The notes under the pieces were generated by a model, which was given only the letters and a program-made list of their open reading frames with translations, made no database searches and was not told the DNA's origin. DNA of 64,000 nucleotides from an uncultured Bacillota bacterium (GTDB taxonomy: Bacteria; Bacillota_I; Bacilli_A; RF39; UBA660): positions 323,479 to 387,478 of the forward strand of contig ONIZ01000001.1 in the NCBI GenBank assembly GCA_900317975.1, written 5' to 3'. Position numbers and translations under genes: made by a program. Shown piece after piece: positions 49,277-57,805 of this stretch. Each line of letters opens with the position of its first letter. Position 1 is the first letter of the stretch.

Positions 49277-49528
49277 ATGAATAAAAAGAAATTTGAAACA
49301 AAAGAAGAATATCTTGAATATTGTAAGAAATATGAGATATTGAACATTCCATCAAACTATGGATCCCAATACACTTATATAAATGAAGGAATAAAAAGAG
49401 ATACTTATTTTGGTGAACGATATATTTCTTATGAGCCAAAGTCTTATCCTTGTATTATGATTTGGGAAGATAATGGAGCATCAATTAATGGTGTGTTTGT
49501 CTATGAATCTGATTTCAATAATAACTAA
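49277..49528 (+). CDS. hypothetical protein
   Basis: 83 residues: a charged helical start (MNKKKFETKEEYLEYCKKYE), then a beta-rich half. Function unknown. Confidence 0.7.
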   Translation: MNKKKFETKEEYLEYCKKYEILNIPSNYGSQYTYINEGIKRDTYFGERYISYEPKSYPCIMIWEDNGASINGVFVYESDFNNN

Positions 49529-49558
49529 TATTAATATATATAATTAAAACAAATAATT

Positions 49559-50212
49559 ATGAGTACTTGGACATGGACATTTATTAAGCCTGAATATTTA
49601 TCAAAGACGGCTATTGAAAACTTATTGAATGATGCTATCAAACATTGTGGTGGTATTTATTATGAAAACTATAAAAAGTATGGGTGGGATTATGAATTGA
49701 AAGATTGGCTTGATATGCATAAAGAGGAATATGATTATTTTGTTAATATATGTGGTGTTCCTGAAGAAAAAATGACTGAAGAATACCTTACTGAAGAGTT
49801 GAAGAAAAGAATTGAAAAATGCGAGGAATATGTAAAATATTATCAAATGGTTCTTGATGGTAAGATGACATTCAGAGAGATGCTTGAAAAAACAAAAGAC
49901 AAAAAACAACCATCAAAACCACATTTGATGAACTATGGATATAGTCGTGATTTTTATGTTATTGAACGTCATGGGGATATATATGTTAATATAAAATTTG
50001 AATGGTGGAGAAACCAAAGAGATTCAGAAAATGAGTTTTATACTGTAGATAGTCTTATTGAAGAAGTAAAGAAATCAAGATATCTAAGTTATTATGATTA
50101 TGAACTTGGTGAATATGTTAGTGAAAATGAATTGACACCAAAGCTTGAAAAGAAATTACGAGAATATTATGGGGCAATTGGAGACAATAATTTTTACGTT
50201 CATTTCGGATAA
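49559..50212 (+). CDS. hypothetical protein
   Basis: 217 residues, soluble. The start WTWTFIKPEYLSKTAIENLL and middle EEYVKYYQMVLDGKMTFREM are helical. The C-terminal half is beta-rich (RDFYVIERHGDIYVNIKFEW). No known domain is recognised. Confidence 0.8.
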   Translation: MSTWTWTFIKPEYLSKTAIENLLNDAIKHCGGIYYENYKKYGWDYELKDWLDMHKEEYDYFVNICGVPEEKMTEEYLTEELKKRIEKCEEYVKYYQMVLDGKMTFREMLEKTKDKKQPSKPHLMNYGYSRDFYVIERHGDIYVNIKFEWWRNQRDSENEFYTVDSLIEEVKKSRYLSYYDYELGEYVSENELTPKLEKKLREYYGAIGDNNFYVHFG

Positions 50213-50259
50213 TATAATATTAAATAAGTGAATGTCAAATAATTTAATAACTAATTAAT

Positions 50260-50490
50260 ATGGAAACAATCAATTTTTCTTGGAAACCGATAACTGAGAT
50301 TCCGACAAAACATTGGGCAAATAATTATGCAATAAGCCCTTTATATTTAGTACGTTGTGGAGAAAAGGATGGTGTATCTATTCTTGGATATTCTCACTAT
50401 AGTTTTGCTACAAAAACTTGGATAGATTGTTTTAACGCAACAGCTGCAGGAGTACATAAAGTTACGGAATGGACAGATATTAAAATATAA
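50260..50490 (+). CDS. DUF551-like protein
   Basis: 76 residues. The pattern W-x-P-I-T-E-I-P ... YLVRCGEKDGVSILGYSHY ... W-I-D-C ... VTEWTDIKI matches DUF551, a short domain common in phages of gut bacteria and of unknown function. It overlaps the next start by 1 nt (TAATG). Confidence 0.75.
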   Translation: METINFSWKPITEIPTKHWANNYAISPLYLVRCGEKDGVSILGYSHYSFATKTWIDCFNATAAGVHKVTEWTDIKI

Positions 50491-50759
50491 TGCCTATGTC
50501 ACATAAAGATCTATTAATAAGATGTCATCATCAAATAGGAAGTTTCAAATATATTATAGTAAAAAGAAAACAAGATAATAAGTTGGTTCCATTACGAGTA
50601 TATTTGAATGAGGTACAAGCAAATGCAACATCTTATGATAAAGATTCTATAGTAGTTTCAGTAAAGTATAAGATTCGCTATTGTGGAAAAACAAAATGGA
50701 TAAATGAAGATAATATCTATGACACAAAAGAAGAAGCATATAAAATAATATTAAAATAA
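50490..50759 (+). CDS. hypothetical basic protein
   Basis: 89 residues, basic (IIVKRKQDNKLVPLRVYLNE). Function unknown. It is translationally coupled to the DUF551 gene. Confidence 0.7.
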   Translation: MPMSHKDLLIRCHHQIGSFKYIIVKRKQDNKLVPLRVYLNEVQANATSYDKDSIVVSVKYKIRYCGKTKWINEDNIYDTKEEAYKIILK

Positions 50760-50765
50760 TAAATT

Positions 50766-50915
50766 ATGACTGAAGAAGATGTAAGAAAACAAATGCAAGA
50801 AGGATTTGCAAAGGTACAACCCAAAGTTGTGGAAATGACAAATATTATTATGGATGCTTATCAAGAAGGATTCAAAACATGTTTTAAGTTATTAACTGGG
50901 CAAGAATTTAATTAA
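50766..50915 (+). CDS. hypothetical helical small protein
   Basis: 49 residues (MTEEDVRKQMQEGFAKVQPK...), all helical. Short but well packed between neighbours. Confidence 0.6.
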   Translation: MTEEDVRKQMQEGFAKVQPKVVEMTNIIMDAYQEGFKTCFKLLTGQEFN

Positions 50916-50943
50916 ATATAATAAATATAATTTTTAATACATT

Positions 50944-51270
50944 ATGATTTATAAAGGAAAAACATATAATACATTTGGCGAAGTATTTAATTTGGGGTTG
51001 AAACTCGCTAAGGAAAATAATGAGGAAGCACAAGAATTCTTCAAAGAGTATATTAAGTATATTGTTACATGTAATAATTGTTCAATAGATGAAGCTACAG
51101 AAATTGCTCAGAGAAACTTTGGGTATTTTGCAGGATATTATAATCAAGATGTATGCGATATTATTTATAAAACTTATGGTACTTCACATCCAATATTTGG
51201 AGACAAACCATTTGAAGTGAGTCCTGAGAAAGCATATCAAACTGGATTAGAAATTGGAAAAAGCCTATGA
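50944..51270 (+). CDS. hypothetical helical protein
   Basis: 108 residues. TYNTFGEVFNLGLKLAKENN, IDEATEIAQRNFGYFAGYYN and AYQTGLEIGKSL suggest a helical family seen in Bacteroidota phages. The protein-end pattern resembles the previous small helical gene. Function unknown. Confidence 0.8.
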   Translation: MIYKGKTYNTFGEVFNLGLKLAKENNEEAQEFFKEYIKYIVTCNNCSIDEATEIAQRNFGYFAGYYNQDVCDIIYKTYGTSHPIFGDKPFEVSPEKAYQTGLEIGKSL

Positions 51271-51686
51271 TTTATATATTATTAAGTATATTTATATTAT
51301 ATACAATTTGTTGTTGTCTTGATGGACCAGATCTTAAGCCTAAGTGGCAAGATTGGTTAGGTGGCAAATTACATCAATATGGGAATCAATTTGTAAAATA
51401 CATTCCATATTATCCATTAGATTTTTCTCCTATGAATGTTAAGATATATGAACAACATATAGAACCTATACAACTAAAAAATAGAAGTTATGTTTCTGAA
51501 TTTGATTTGTTGCATAATGGTTATAATAAAGATATATATATGGATCATCTTGTAAAGTCTAGTCATAGGCAATTATTTGATGAAATTGAAAAGAATAATC
51601 TTATTACAACAGAAATTATTCAGAATCCTTATAATCATTCAATAGAAATCGAAAGTAGATTAGAAGTATGTAAAAACGTCATTTAA
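51267..51686 (+). CDS. membrane-anchored hypothetical protein
   Basis: 139 residues with an N-terminal hydrophobic segment (IYILLSIFILYTICCC) as anchor or signal, then a soluble domain. It is coupled by ATGA to the gene before. No family is recognised. Confidence 0.7.
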   Translation: MIYILLSIFILYTICCCLDGPDLKPKWQDWLGGKLHQYGNQFVKYIPYYPLDFSPMNVKIYEQHIEPIQLKNRSYVSEFDLLHNGYNKDIYMDHLVKSSHRQLFDEIEKNNLITTEIIQNPYNHSIEIESRLEVCKNVI

Positions 51687-51699
51687 ACAAAATATTATT

Positions 51700-51834
51700 A
51701 TGAAAAGTTGGACAGCATCAGATCATGGAAAGGTTGAAGAAATTAAGATTGCTCTTCTACAACTTGAAAAAGAACATCTTATTTCATATAGTGAGGAAAT
51801 GGAATGGTTAGATAATCTTAAATACAGAGAATAA
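51700..51834 (+). CDS. hypothetical small protein
   Basis: 44 residues, charged helix (GKVEEIKIALLQLEKEHLIS). It lies 2 nt before the next gene. Function unknown. Confidence 0.55.
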   Translation: MKSWTASDHGKVEEIKIALLQLEKEHLISYSEEMEWLDNLKYRE

Positions 51835-51836
51835 TT

Positions 51837-52304
51837 ATGAATATATTTAATTTTATAAAACAGATATTTTGCTCTCATAATTATGTTTTTAGACAAAATA
51901 TTTATGGGGATGAAATTAATGAACATAATGGAAATCGTTCTATATGGCAATGCACAAAATGCGGAAAGATAATCTATAAAAAGGATCAAAAGTTAGATAT
52001 AGATAATACATTATCATTAGATACTGAATTATCTAATTTAACTGATATTTATTATAGAAACATTGAAAAGGAATGGGAAAAATCTCATGCTAAACTTATA
52101 AACTACACAATAGCTGGTTTAAAATGTAATGCTAAAAAAGGTTTAAATAGTTGGGAAGGATATGTTATATTAAAAAATGATGATGTTAAATATTTTAGAG
52201 ACTTTTTTCAAAAACAATATTTAGAAATTGAGATGAAAACGAACACTAAAAGTGATGTTGACACAAAGGAATATTATGTAAAAATTTATTGGGGTAAACT
52301 TTAG
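51837..52304 (+). CDS. zinc-finger hypothetical protein
   Basis: 155 residues. The N-terminal CSHNYVFRQ followed by WQCTKCGKIIYKKDQ is a C-x2-H / C-x2-C-type metal site common in small phage proteins. The rest is a mixed domain with no known match. Confidence 0.75.
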   Translation: MNIFNFIKQIFCSHNYVFRQNIYGDEINEHNGNRSIWQCTKCGKIIYKKDQKLDIDNTLSLDTELSNLTDIYYRNIEKEWEKSHAKLINYTIAGLKCNAKKGLNSWEGYVILKNDDVKYFRDFFQKQYLEIEMKTNTKSDVDTKEYYVKIYWGKL

Positions 52305-52309
52305 ATATT

Positions 52310-52507
52310 ATGATTAAGAAATTTGAGTTGAATGATACTGAATATCAAAGGGCAGTAGAATTTGAAAAGAAACATAGACATTATTCTGGTGCAATAGGTG
52401 GACATATATCTGTTGAGTTTTCATTAACAGGTCTTGGTTGTGCTAAAACGGTAAAATGCTTTATTTGTGATGAATCTGAAAATATAACTGATTATTCTCA
52501 CTGGTAA
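52310..52507 (+). CDS. hypothetical small protein
   Basis: 65 residues. HRHYSGAIGGHISVEFSLTG, then CAKTVKCFICDESENITDY, form a common small phage protein with a likely single-domain metal or beta fold. It lies 3 nt before the phosphatase gene. Confidence 0.7.
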   Translation: MIKKFELNDTEYQRAVEFEKKHRHYSGAIGGHISVEFSLTGLGCAKTVKCFICDESENITDYSHW

Positions 52508-52510
52508 ATT

Positions 52511-53317
52511 ATGGATAACATACATACAATAGTAATTCCTGATGTTCATGGTAGAACATTTTGGAAAACAGTTTTTGAAAAATATACTAAGGAAGACTAT
52601 CCAGATATTGTTATAGTCTTTCTTGGTGATTATGTTGATCCTTATTCATTTGAAGGGATTGATAAAGAATCAGCAATTGACAATTTCAAAGAAATCATAG
52701 ATGTAGCCAAAGCTGACAATAGAGTGCATCTTCTTTTTGGAAATCATGATATGCATTATTGGTATGATGCTCCTTATAAATGTAGGGTAGATAATAAGAA
52801 CTATGATATTATCAAAAAGATATTCTTGGATAATTTTGATATGTTCAATGTTGCATATGAAGAAATAATTGATGATGAAAAGTTCTTATATACTCATGCT
52901 GGTGTCACACAATATTGGTTGAATCATCTTCAGTTTCATGGTAAGATGGGCTTAGAAACTAATTTTGGAAAGATGAAAGAGTCTCAAATTCCTTTTTGTG
53001 AAATGCTTAGAGACATGACACCTGATGCAGACAAGTTGAACAAACTAAAAGGTAATTTCCAAGGTGAAGCAAATCTTTGGATGGCATCTTATTCACGTGG
53101 TGGTGATTATTCAGATGGAAGTTGTATATGGGCAGACTTATCAGAATGGTTTTATAATGGAGCTGAAATTTCAGGAATATGGCAAGTATTCGGTCATTCA
53201 CGTTGGTCTAAAAATGATCCAGATAACTTATATATTGACTATGATAGAAAGTTTGCTTGTGTAGATACAGGTAGTTCTTGGATAATTACTAATGGCAAAC
53301 AATTTATTAAAGTCTAA
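52511..53317 (+). CDS. metallophosphoesterase (PPP-like)
   Basis: 268 residues. Metal-site motifs in order: IPDVHGR (Asp11, His13), FLGDYVDPY (Asp40, Asp43), FGNHDMHYWYD (Asn78, His79), THAGVT (His129) and FGHSRW (His near 235). This is the full calcineurin-like di-metal set. Similar phage enzymes include the lambda protein phosphatase and T4 Pnkp phosphatases. It could act on phosphoproteins, nucleic-acid ends or nucleotides; the substrate is not shown. Confidence 0.9.
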   Translation: MDNIHTIVIPDVHGRTFWKTVFEKYTKEDYPDIVIVFLGDYVDPYSFEGIDKESAIDNFKEIIDVAKADNRVHLLFGNHDMHYWYDAPYKCRVDNKNYDIIKKIFLDNFDMFNVAYEEIIDDEKFLYTHAGVTQYWLNHLQFHGKMGLETNFGKMKESQIPFCEMLRDMTPDADKLNKLKGNFQGEANLWMASYSRGGDYSDGSCIWADLSEWFYNGAEISGIWQVFGHSRWSKNDPDNLYIDYDRKFACVDTGSSWIITNGKQFIKV

Positions 53318-53335
53318 TATTTTAACATATTATTA

Positions 53336-53363
53336 TTGAATTTTTTCATATCTTTACTATATT
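53336..53363 (+). promoter_or_regulatory. phage promoter (TTGAAT-16-TATATT)
   Basis: Exact hexamers, 16-nt spacing, TATTATTGTAATTAAT tail, 33 nt before the next start. Confidence 0.7.
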
Positions 53364-53395
53364 ATTATTGTAATTAATATTAAAATTTTAAAGAT

Positions 53396-53626
53396 ATGAA
53401 GTCATTAGTATTTTCTTTCGGTTTCTATTTTTTGTTGGTAATGAATCTTATTGCTATCAGTAATCCTCTTTCATTGTGGATGCTGACAGCAATTTTCTTT
53501 GATCTGGTTGCGCTTTATTTCTCAAAGAACATCTCAAGTAAAATGATTTACAAGATTTCCGGAATCAGCTATCTTCAGAAGATGTTCAAAAATAATCCGG
53601 TAATTATGGAAATGACTAATGAGTAA
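53396..53626 (+). CDS. small membrane protein
   Basis: 76 residues: two transmembrane helices (about 2-22 and 25-46), then a basic amphipathic end (SSKMIYKISGISYLQKMFKN). First gene behind a promoter. Function unknown. Confidence 0.75.
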   Translation: MKSLVFSFGFYFLLVMNLIAISNPLSLWMLTAIFFDLVALYFSKNISSKMIYKISGISYLQKMFKNNPVIMEMTNE

Positions 53627-53656
53627 ACTTATTTAAATAATTAAAAGATAAGTGAT

Positions 53657-54889
53657 ATGAACTACGAAAAGAAATACAACGAGGCTCTTGACAGAGCAAA
53701 AATGGAAATGTCTAAAGATGGCATGAAGAATGATGTAATAGCCATACATTTAGCAGAGACTATATTTCCTGAGCTTAAAAAAGATGAGAATGAGATGATA
53801 AAGGAAGAACTTATTAAACACCTAAAGGAAGGTGCTGAAGGTTATGAACCAGCGGGCAGCAACAGTGATTATAAACGATGGCTTACTTGGTTTGAAAAGC
53901 AAGATGAATTAGTTAATTCTTTATCAAAAGGATTAGATAATGCACATGAACGGATTGATAAACTTATACAGAAAAATAATGAATTATGTGTCAAACTTGA
54001 AAAGCAAAGTGAGAAGAAACATAAATTCAATATAGGAGATATTATCTCAGATGGCCAGGCAGTATTCCGTGTTGATAATATTACAAAGAATTGTATTGGA
54101 CAAGATTGTTATTTTCTTGTTAATGTAGAATCCGAGAAAAAAGGAATTCGATACCTTCAACTTACTGATTCACAAGGAAACCGTCATAATTTTGGAGAAA
54201 TAACTTGGTTATGTGAACAAGTTGATGCAAAATTTGAAAAGCAAGACAAGCAGAAATCTGTTGATACAGTTAAACCTAAGTTTGAGATTGGTGATTGGGT
54301 TATCAATAGAACCAACGCTATTATCATGCAGATTATAAATAATAAAGATTTTTATGAATCTGTTGAAATAAATGGACAAAGAAGAACAGATAGCTATGAT
54401 TATGCAGACCGGGATTTTAGACTTTGGACTATTCAGGATGTAAATGATGGTGATGTTCTTGTTGGGAGTTATGGAACTTTCATTTTTATGAGTAAAAGTT
54501 ATGGTTATTGTGGCATATTAAGTGATAACACATTTATAAGAAGTACAGGAAATAATGAGTGGACAGAAGATCTGCATCCAGCCACCAAAGAACAGCGTGA
54601 TCTTTTATTTAAAAAGATGAAGGAAGCAGGATATGAGTGGGATGGTGAAAAGAAGGAGTTGAAGAAGTTTCATGTTATTGATGAAGGCAAACCTGAAATG
54701 GACTATTGTTTCACTAAAATGATGAATGATGAAAAAGTAAGTTCTGCGTGGAGTGAAGAAGATACATTTAAGGTACAAAGAATATGTAAGTATTTGGATG
54801 AAGGCAAGAAGTATTATGCTGATATTACTGAAGTTAGAGAATGTATGAATTGGCTCAAATCCATTAAAGAAAGATTAGGAGGAAAATAA
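53657..54889 (+). CDS. WLEKQ/AGYEWD-family modular protein, copy 2
   Basis: 410 residues. FPELKKDENEMIKEELIKHL, then WLTWFEKQ, a coiled coil (ERIDKLIQKNNELCVKLEKQ), two SH3-like modules (FNIGDIISDGQAVFRVDNI and FEIGDWVINRTNAI), RLWTIQDVNDGDVLVG, ATKEQRDLLFKKMKEAGYEW and a last helical W-L-K-S-I. The ends match the gene at 41841, while internal modules differ in number and order. Function unknown. Confidence 0.85.
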   Translation: MNYEKKYNEALDRAKMEMSKDGMKNDVIAIHLAETIFPELKKDENEMIKEELIKHLKEGAEGYEPAGSNSDYKRWLTWFEKQDELVNSLSKGLDNAHERIDKLIQKNNELCVKLEKQSEKKHKFNIGDIISDGQAVFRVDNITKNCIGQDCYFLVNVESEKKGIRYLQLTDSQGNRHNFGEITWLCEQVDAKFEKQDKQKSVDTVKPKFEIGDWVINRTNAIIMQIINNKDFYESVEINGQRRTDSYDYADRDFRLWTIQDVNDGDVLVGSYGTFIFMSKSYGYCGILSDNTFIRSTGNNEWTEDLHPATKEQRDLLFKKMKEAGYEWDGEKKELKKFHVIDEGKPEMDYCFTKMMNDEKVSSAWSEEDTFKVQRICKYLDEGKKYYADITEVRECMNWLKSIKERLGGK

Positions 54890-54891
54890 TT

Positions 54892-55074
54892 ATGGTATTG
54901 ATATTTAGTATTATATTTATTTTATGTATTATTTGGATATATTGGTTAGAACGTGATATCTATTGTCCAAAATGTGGTAATAAACTTAGAAAAGTAGGTA
55001 ATCATAGGTGTTGTGATTGGTGTAATTCTTGGTATTTTGTGAATGCTTTAGGAATTATTAAAAAATGGAAATAA
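54892..55074 (+). CDS. membrane-anchored zinc-ribbon miniprotein
   Basis: 60 residues: one N-terminal transmembrane helix (about 2-20), then CPKCG and CCDWC 14 residues apart. This is an anchored four-Cys zinc ribbon. GGAGGA in the end of the upstream gene gives it a strong ribosome-binding site. Confidence 0.75.
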   Translation: MVLIFSIIFILCIIWIYWLERDIYCPKCGNKLRKVGNHRCCDWCNSWYFVNALGIIKKWK

Positions 55075-55081
55075 TAAAGTT

Positions 55082-55231
55082 ATGACAAGAGAAGAATGGA
55101 AAATTGTATTTAGCAAAGCATCTGTTAATATGACTCAAGAAATTTGTGACGGAATTGGGCATAATGTTTTGCCATCACAAGAAAAATTAATAGCACAAGA
55201 AATTATAAACCAAATATTTAAAGCTTTATGA
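55082..55231 (+). CDS. hypothetical small protein
   Basis: 49 residues (MTREEWKIVFSKASVNMTQE...), helical. Its stop overlaps the next start (ATGA). Confidence 0.6.
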   Translation: MTREEWKIVFSKASVNMTQEICDGIGHNVLPSQEKLIAQEIINQIFKAL

Positions 55232-56586
55232 AAACATTGGAAAAAAAGGCAAGAGCCTATGATGAGGCTATTAGAAAAGCAGCAGCATTATACAAAGCAT
55301 CAGAGCCTATGAGCGGCTGTAATGTTATAATTGAAACTCTTTTCCCAGAACTCAAAGAGTCAGAGGATGAGATGATAAGGAAAGAGCTTTTGGAACATTG
55401 TAAGATTCTAGCTAAACCATATATTCAAACAGGAAATAAATGTCCTCAAATTCAATCTTGGATTGCTTGGCTTGAAAGGCAAGGTGAGTTGCCCATTTAT
55501 AATATTCCTTCAAAGGAAATTATTCTTGCTATATGGGATTTAGGCAATGAATGGAAAGAACTTACAGGTAGTTCTATATCAACAGAATATGATACCCAGC
55601 TTAATTATATTCAAAATCATTGGCATGAAAGCGAATACTATTTAAGAGCAATGCAAAACGAGCAGAAACTTATTGATAAGGATGAACTAAAGTCAAAGTT
55701 TAAGGTTGGTGATTGGGTAGTAGATAAGAATGGAACCATTCAACAAATCTTATCCTACAAGGATGGTATATATAAGCATACAAATGGCTATTCTTCAAAA
55801 ATGTTTGAAGATGAGTGGAGGTTATGGGACATTATCAAAGATGCAAAGGATGGTGATGTACTTGCTACAGATGATGGTAATATTTGTATTTTTGATGGTA
55901 CAGTTAAAGATGGTAAATATCCTTTTGCTTATTGTGGATTTACAAAACATAGATTTGAATTTTATGATAGAAGACTGCCATTTACCAATAATAATATTTA
56001 TCCCGCAACCAAAGAGCAATATGATACTCTAATGAAGGCAATGTCTAATACTGGATATACTTTTGACTTTGAGAAGAAAGAATTAGTAAATTATGGAAAA
56101 GATGATATTGATAAACCAAATTTCAATATTGGAGATTGGATTACTAATGGGATTGATGTTGACAAAATAATTGGAATAGATTTAGAAGATGAAAACTATT
56201 TGTTTGAAAATGGTAGAAAATCAGATATTTCATTAGTTGATAGTAATAGTCATAACTGGACTATTCAAGATGCAAAGGATGGTGATATACTTGCGGTTGA
56301 AGATAAAAACTTTATAACTCCATTTGTTGCTATTTACAAAGAGCGTGGTTTAGACTTCTTTAATTCACGTTGTTTTATCGGATTTGATGGAAATTTCTAT
56401 AAAAGTGAACAAGGACATGATATAGAAAATATTCATCCAGCTACTAAAGAACAATGTATTTTCTTGTTCCAAAAAATGCATGAAGCAGGATATGAATGGG
56501 ATGATGAGAAGAAAGAATTAAAGAAGATTAAAGTAAATGAAGCAATGTATGATGATGATAAATTAAGAGAAGCAATATGTGAATAA
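55228..56586 (+). CDS. WLEKQ/AGYEWD-family modular protein, copy 3
   Basis: 452 residues. FPELKESEDEMIRKELLEHC, WIAWLERQGE, then two repeats of the unit made of a G-D-W barrel (FKVGDWVVDKNGTI; FNIGDWITNGIDV), DAKDGDVLA or DAKDGDILA, and ATKEQ. It ends QKMHEAGYEWDDEKKELKKI. The internal duplication is clear. Function unknown. Confidence 0.85.
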   Translation: MKTLEKKARAYDEAIRKAAALYKASEPMSGCNVIIETLFPELKESEDEMIRKELLEHCKILAKPYIQTGNKCPQIQSWIAWLERQGELPIYNIPSKEIILAIWDLGNEWKELTGSSISTEYDTQLNYIQNHWHESEYYLRAMQNEQKLIDKDELKSKFKVGDWVVDKNGTIQQILSYKDGIYKHTNGYSSKMFEDEWRLWDIIKDAKDGDVLATDDGNICIFDGTVKDGKYPFAYCGFTKHRFEFYDRRLPFTNNNIYPATKEQYDTLMKAMSNTGYTFDFEKKELVNYGKDDIDKPNFNIGDWITNGIDVDKIIGIDLEDENYLFENGRKSDISLVDSNSHNWTIQDAKDGDILAVEDKNFITPFVAIYKERGLDFFNSRCFIGFDGNFYKSEQGHDIENIHPATKEQCIFLFQKMHEAGYEWDDEKKELKKIKVNEAMYDDDKLREAICE

Positions 56587-56606
56587 AAACATAATAATTA
56601 TAAATA

Positions 56607-56759
56607 ATGTGTACAATAAAAGAATTCATAGAGAATTATGTAAAGATAAAGAATAAAGAAACAGGAAAAGAAGAATCAATTAAATTATTACCATATCAAC
56701 TACAGTTTATAAATCAGTGGAAATTAACAAGAAAAAATAAGCATGAAGAAAATGATTAA
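56607..56759 (+). CDS. hypothetical small protein
   Basis: 50 residues (MCTIKEFIENYVKIKNKETG...), basic. The phrase LLPYQLQFINQW recalls the N-terminus of some large terminases but is too short to be one. It overlaps the next gene by 17 nt. Confidence 0.55.
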   Translation: MCTIKEFIENYVKIKNKETGKEESIKLLPYQLQFINQWKLTRKNKHEEND

Positions 56760-57147
56760 GATTGTTCCAGATTATCCAGATGTTGTCATAGGTTCAAGAA
56801 CTGTTACTGAATCAAAGTTTCAGGTTTTGAATTTTATGAATTTGATTTATGATTGCATTGTAAATGAAAAGGATCATAATTCAACTGGTTATTCAAATCT
56901 TAGACCGCGGTCAGATAACTTGACATATGAAATTGCAAGACTTGTAAAAAATGAAGAAATTTCAAAGATCTATTATTATGACATCAATAAACATATATAT
57001 AATTTGATTGAAGCAATAAGAGTAAATCTTGAAACATCTTCTTCTAATGAAACAAGAAAACTATGCATAGAAATTTGGAAGAATCTTCTTAAGGAGCTCA
57101 CAAAATTATTTGATCTTAAATATACATTGAAATATGAAAATAAGTAA
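56743..57147 (+). CDS. hypothetical helical protein
   Basis: 134 residues, helical (FQVLNFMNLIYDCIVNEKDH, LIEAIRVNLETSSSNE). Soluble. A terminator-promoter hairpin follows at once. Function unknown. Confidence 0.75.
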   Translation: MKKMIKIVPDYPDVVIGSRTVTESKFQVLNFMNLIYDCIVNEKDHNSTGYSNLRPRSDNLTYEIARLVKNEEISKIYYYDINKHIYNLIEAIRVNLETSSSNETRKLCIEIWKNLLKELTKLFDLKYTLKYENK

Positions 57148-57148
57148 T

Positions 57149-57176
57149 CCAGAAATTGAATTTTCTGGATTTTTTT
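57149..57176 (+). terminator. terminator whose loop is the next -35
   Basis: Stem CCAGAAA / TTTCTGG, loop TTGAAT, then A and seven T. Identical to the element at 45462. Confidence 0.8.
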
Positions 57177-57183
57177 CTATATT
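57156..57183 (+). promoter_or_regulatory. phage promoter embedded in a terminator
   Basis: TTGAAT (loop), 16 nt, TATATT, with an ATATATGTAATTAATA tail. Confidence 0.8.
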
Positions 57184-57216
57184 ATATATGTAATTAATAA
57201 TTAAAACTTAAAGATT

Positions 57217-57498
57217 ATGAATGAGCGTAAAGAAGTTTTGAGTTTCATGATTTACATGTGGAACCGGTGGTCAATGACCGAAGCAGCAATCGTATTCAAT
57301 GGGTATGATAACACCAATACCGATAAATGGGAGTACTCTCTTGGTCATCATATGTGGGAGAAATGGTTATATAACTGTAAGAATTATGGAACTATGGGGT
57401 CCGCCGAAAGAATGGTTGCAGAACTTGACATGGAGAATCTTAATAAGCTTGTAGAGCGAGCATGCTCATTGTATTGCGGAAGAGAATCTAAAAAATAA
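57217..57498 (+). CDS. hypothetical protein
   Basis: 93 residues, Trp/Met-rich (VLSFMIYMWNRWSMTEAAIV, LGHHMWEKWLYNC). It uses GC-richer codons than its neighbours and follows a strong promoter, so it is probably well expressed. Function unknown. Confidence 0.8.
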   Translation: MNERKEVLSFMIYMWNRWSMTEAAIVFNGYDNTNTDKWEYSLGHHMWEKWLYNCKNYGTMGSAERMVAELDMENLNKLVERACSLYCGRESKK

Positions 57499-57515
57499 AT
57501 AATTATATAAAAACT

Positions 57516-57788
57516 ATGACAACATTAATTTATATTTTGGCTGTTCTGTTATTGATTGTAATGATTGTACATGTATCAATAGAGATCTATGCTTATATTA
57601 TCAATAGAAAATCAGATGCGGCTTTCATAAAGCTTCAAGAAACATTTAATAATGTCCAGCAAGATTTTGCTAATGAGAAAGCAAATTTTAGAAAAATTAT
57701 TGAATCTAAGAATGAAGAGATTAAAATTTTAGCTACTGAAATCCACAGATTAAAACTTGAGCTTTTAAAATCCGGAAAACAATCATAA
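57516..57788 (+). CDS. membrane-anchored coiled-coil protein
   Basis: 90 residues: one N-terminal transmembrane helix (about 4-28), then a coiled coil from residue 40 to the end (FRKIIESKNEEIKILATEIH). The layout recalls small spanin- or tether-like proteins, but no lysis genes adjoin. Function unknown. Confidence 0.75.
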   Translation: MTTLIYILAVLLLIVMIVHVSIEIYAYIINRKSDAAFIKLQETFNNVQQDFANEKANFRKIIESKNEEIKILATEIHRLKLELLKSGKQS

Positions 57789-57805
57789 CATAAATCTTAG
57801 AAACA

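Noticed and set aside
56607-56759. Large terminase fragment
   Set aside because: LLPYQLQFINQW is suggestive, but there is no Walker motif and the frame is only 50 codons, so it is kept as hypothetical.
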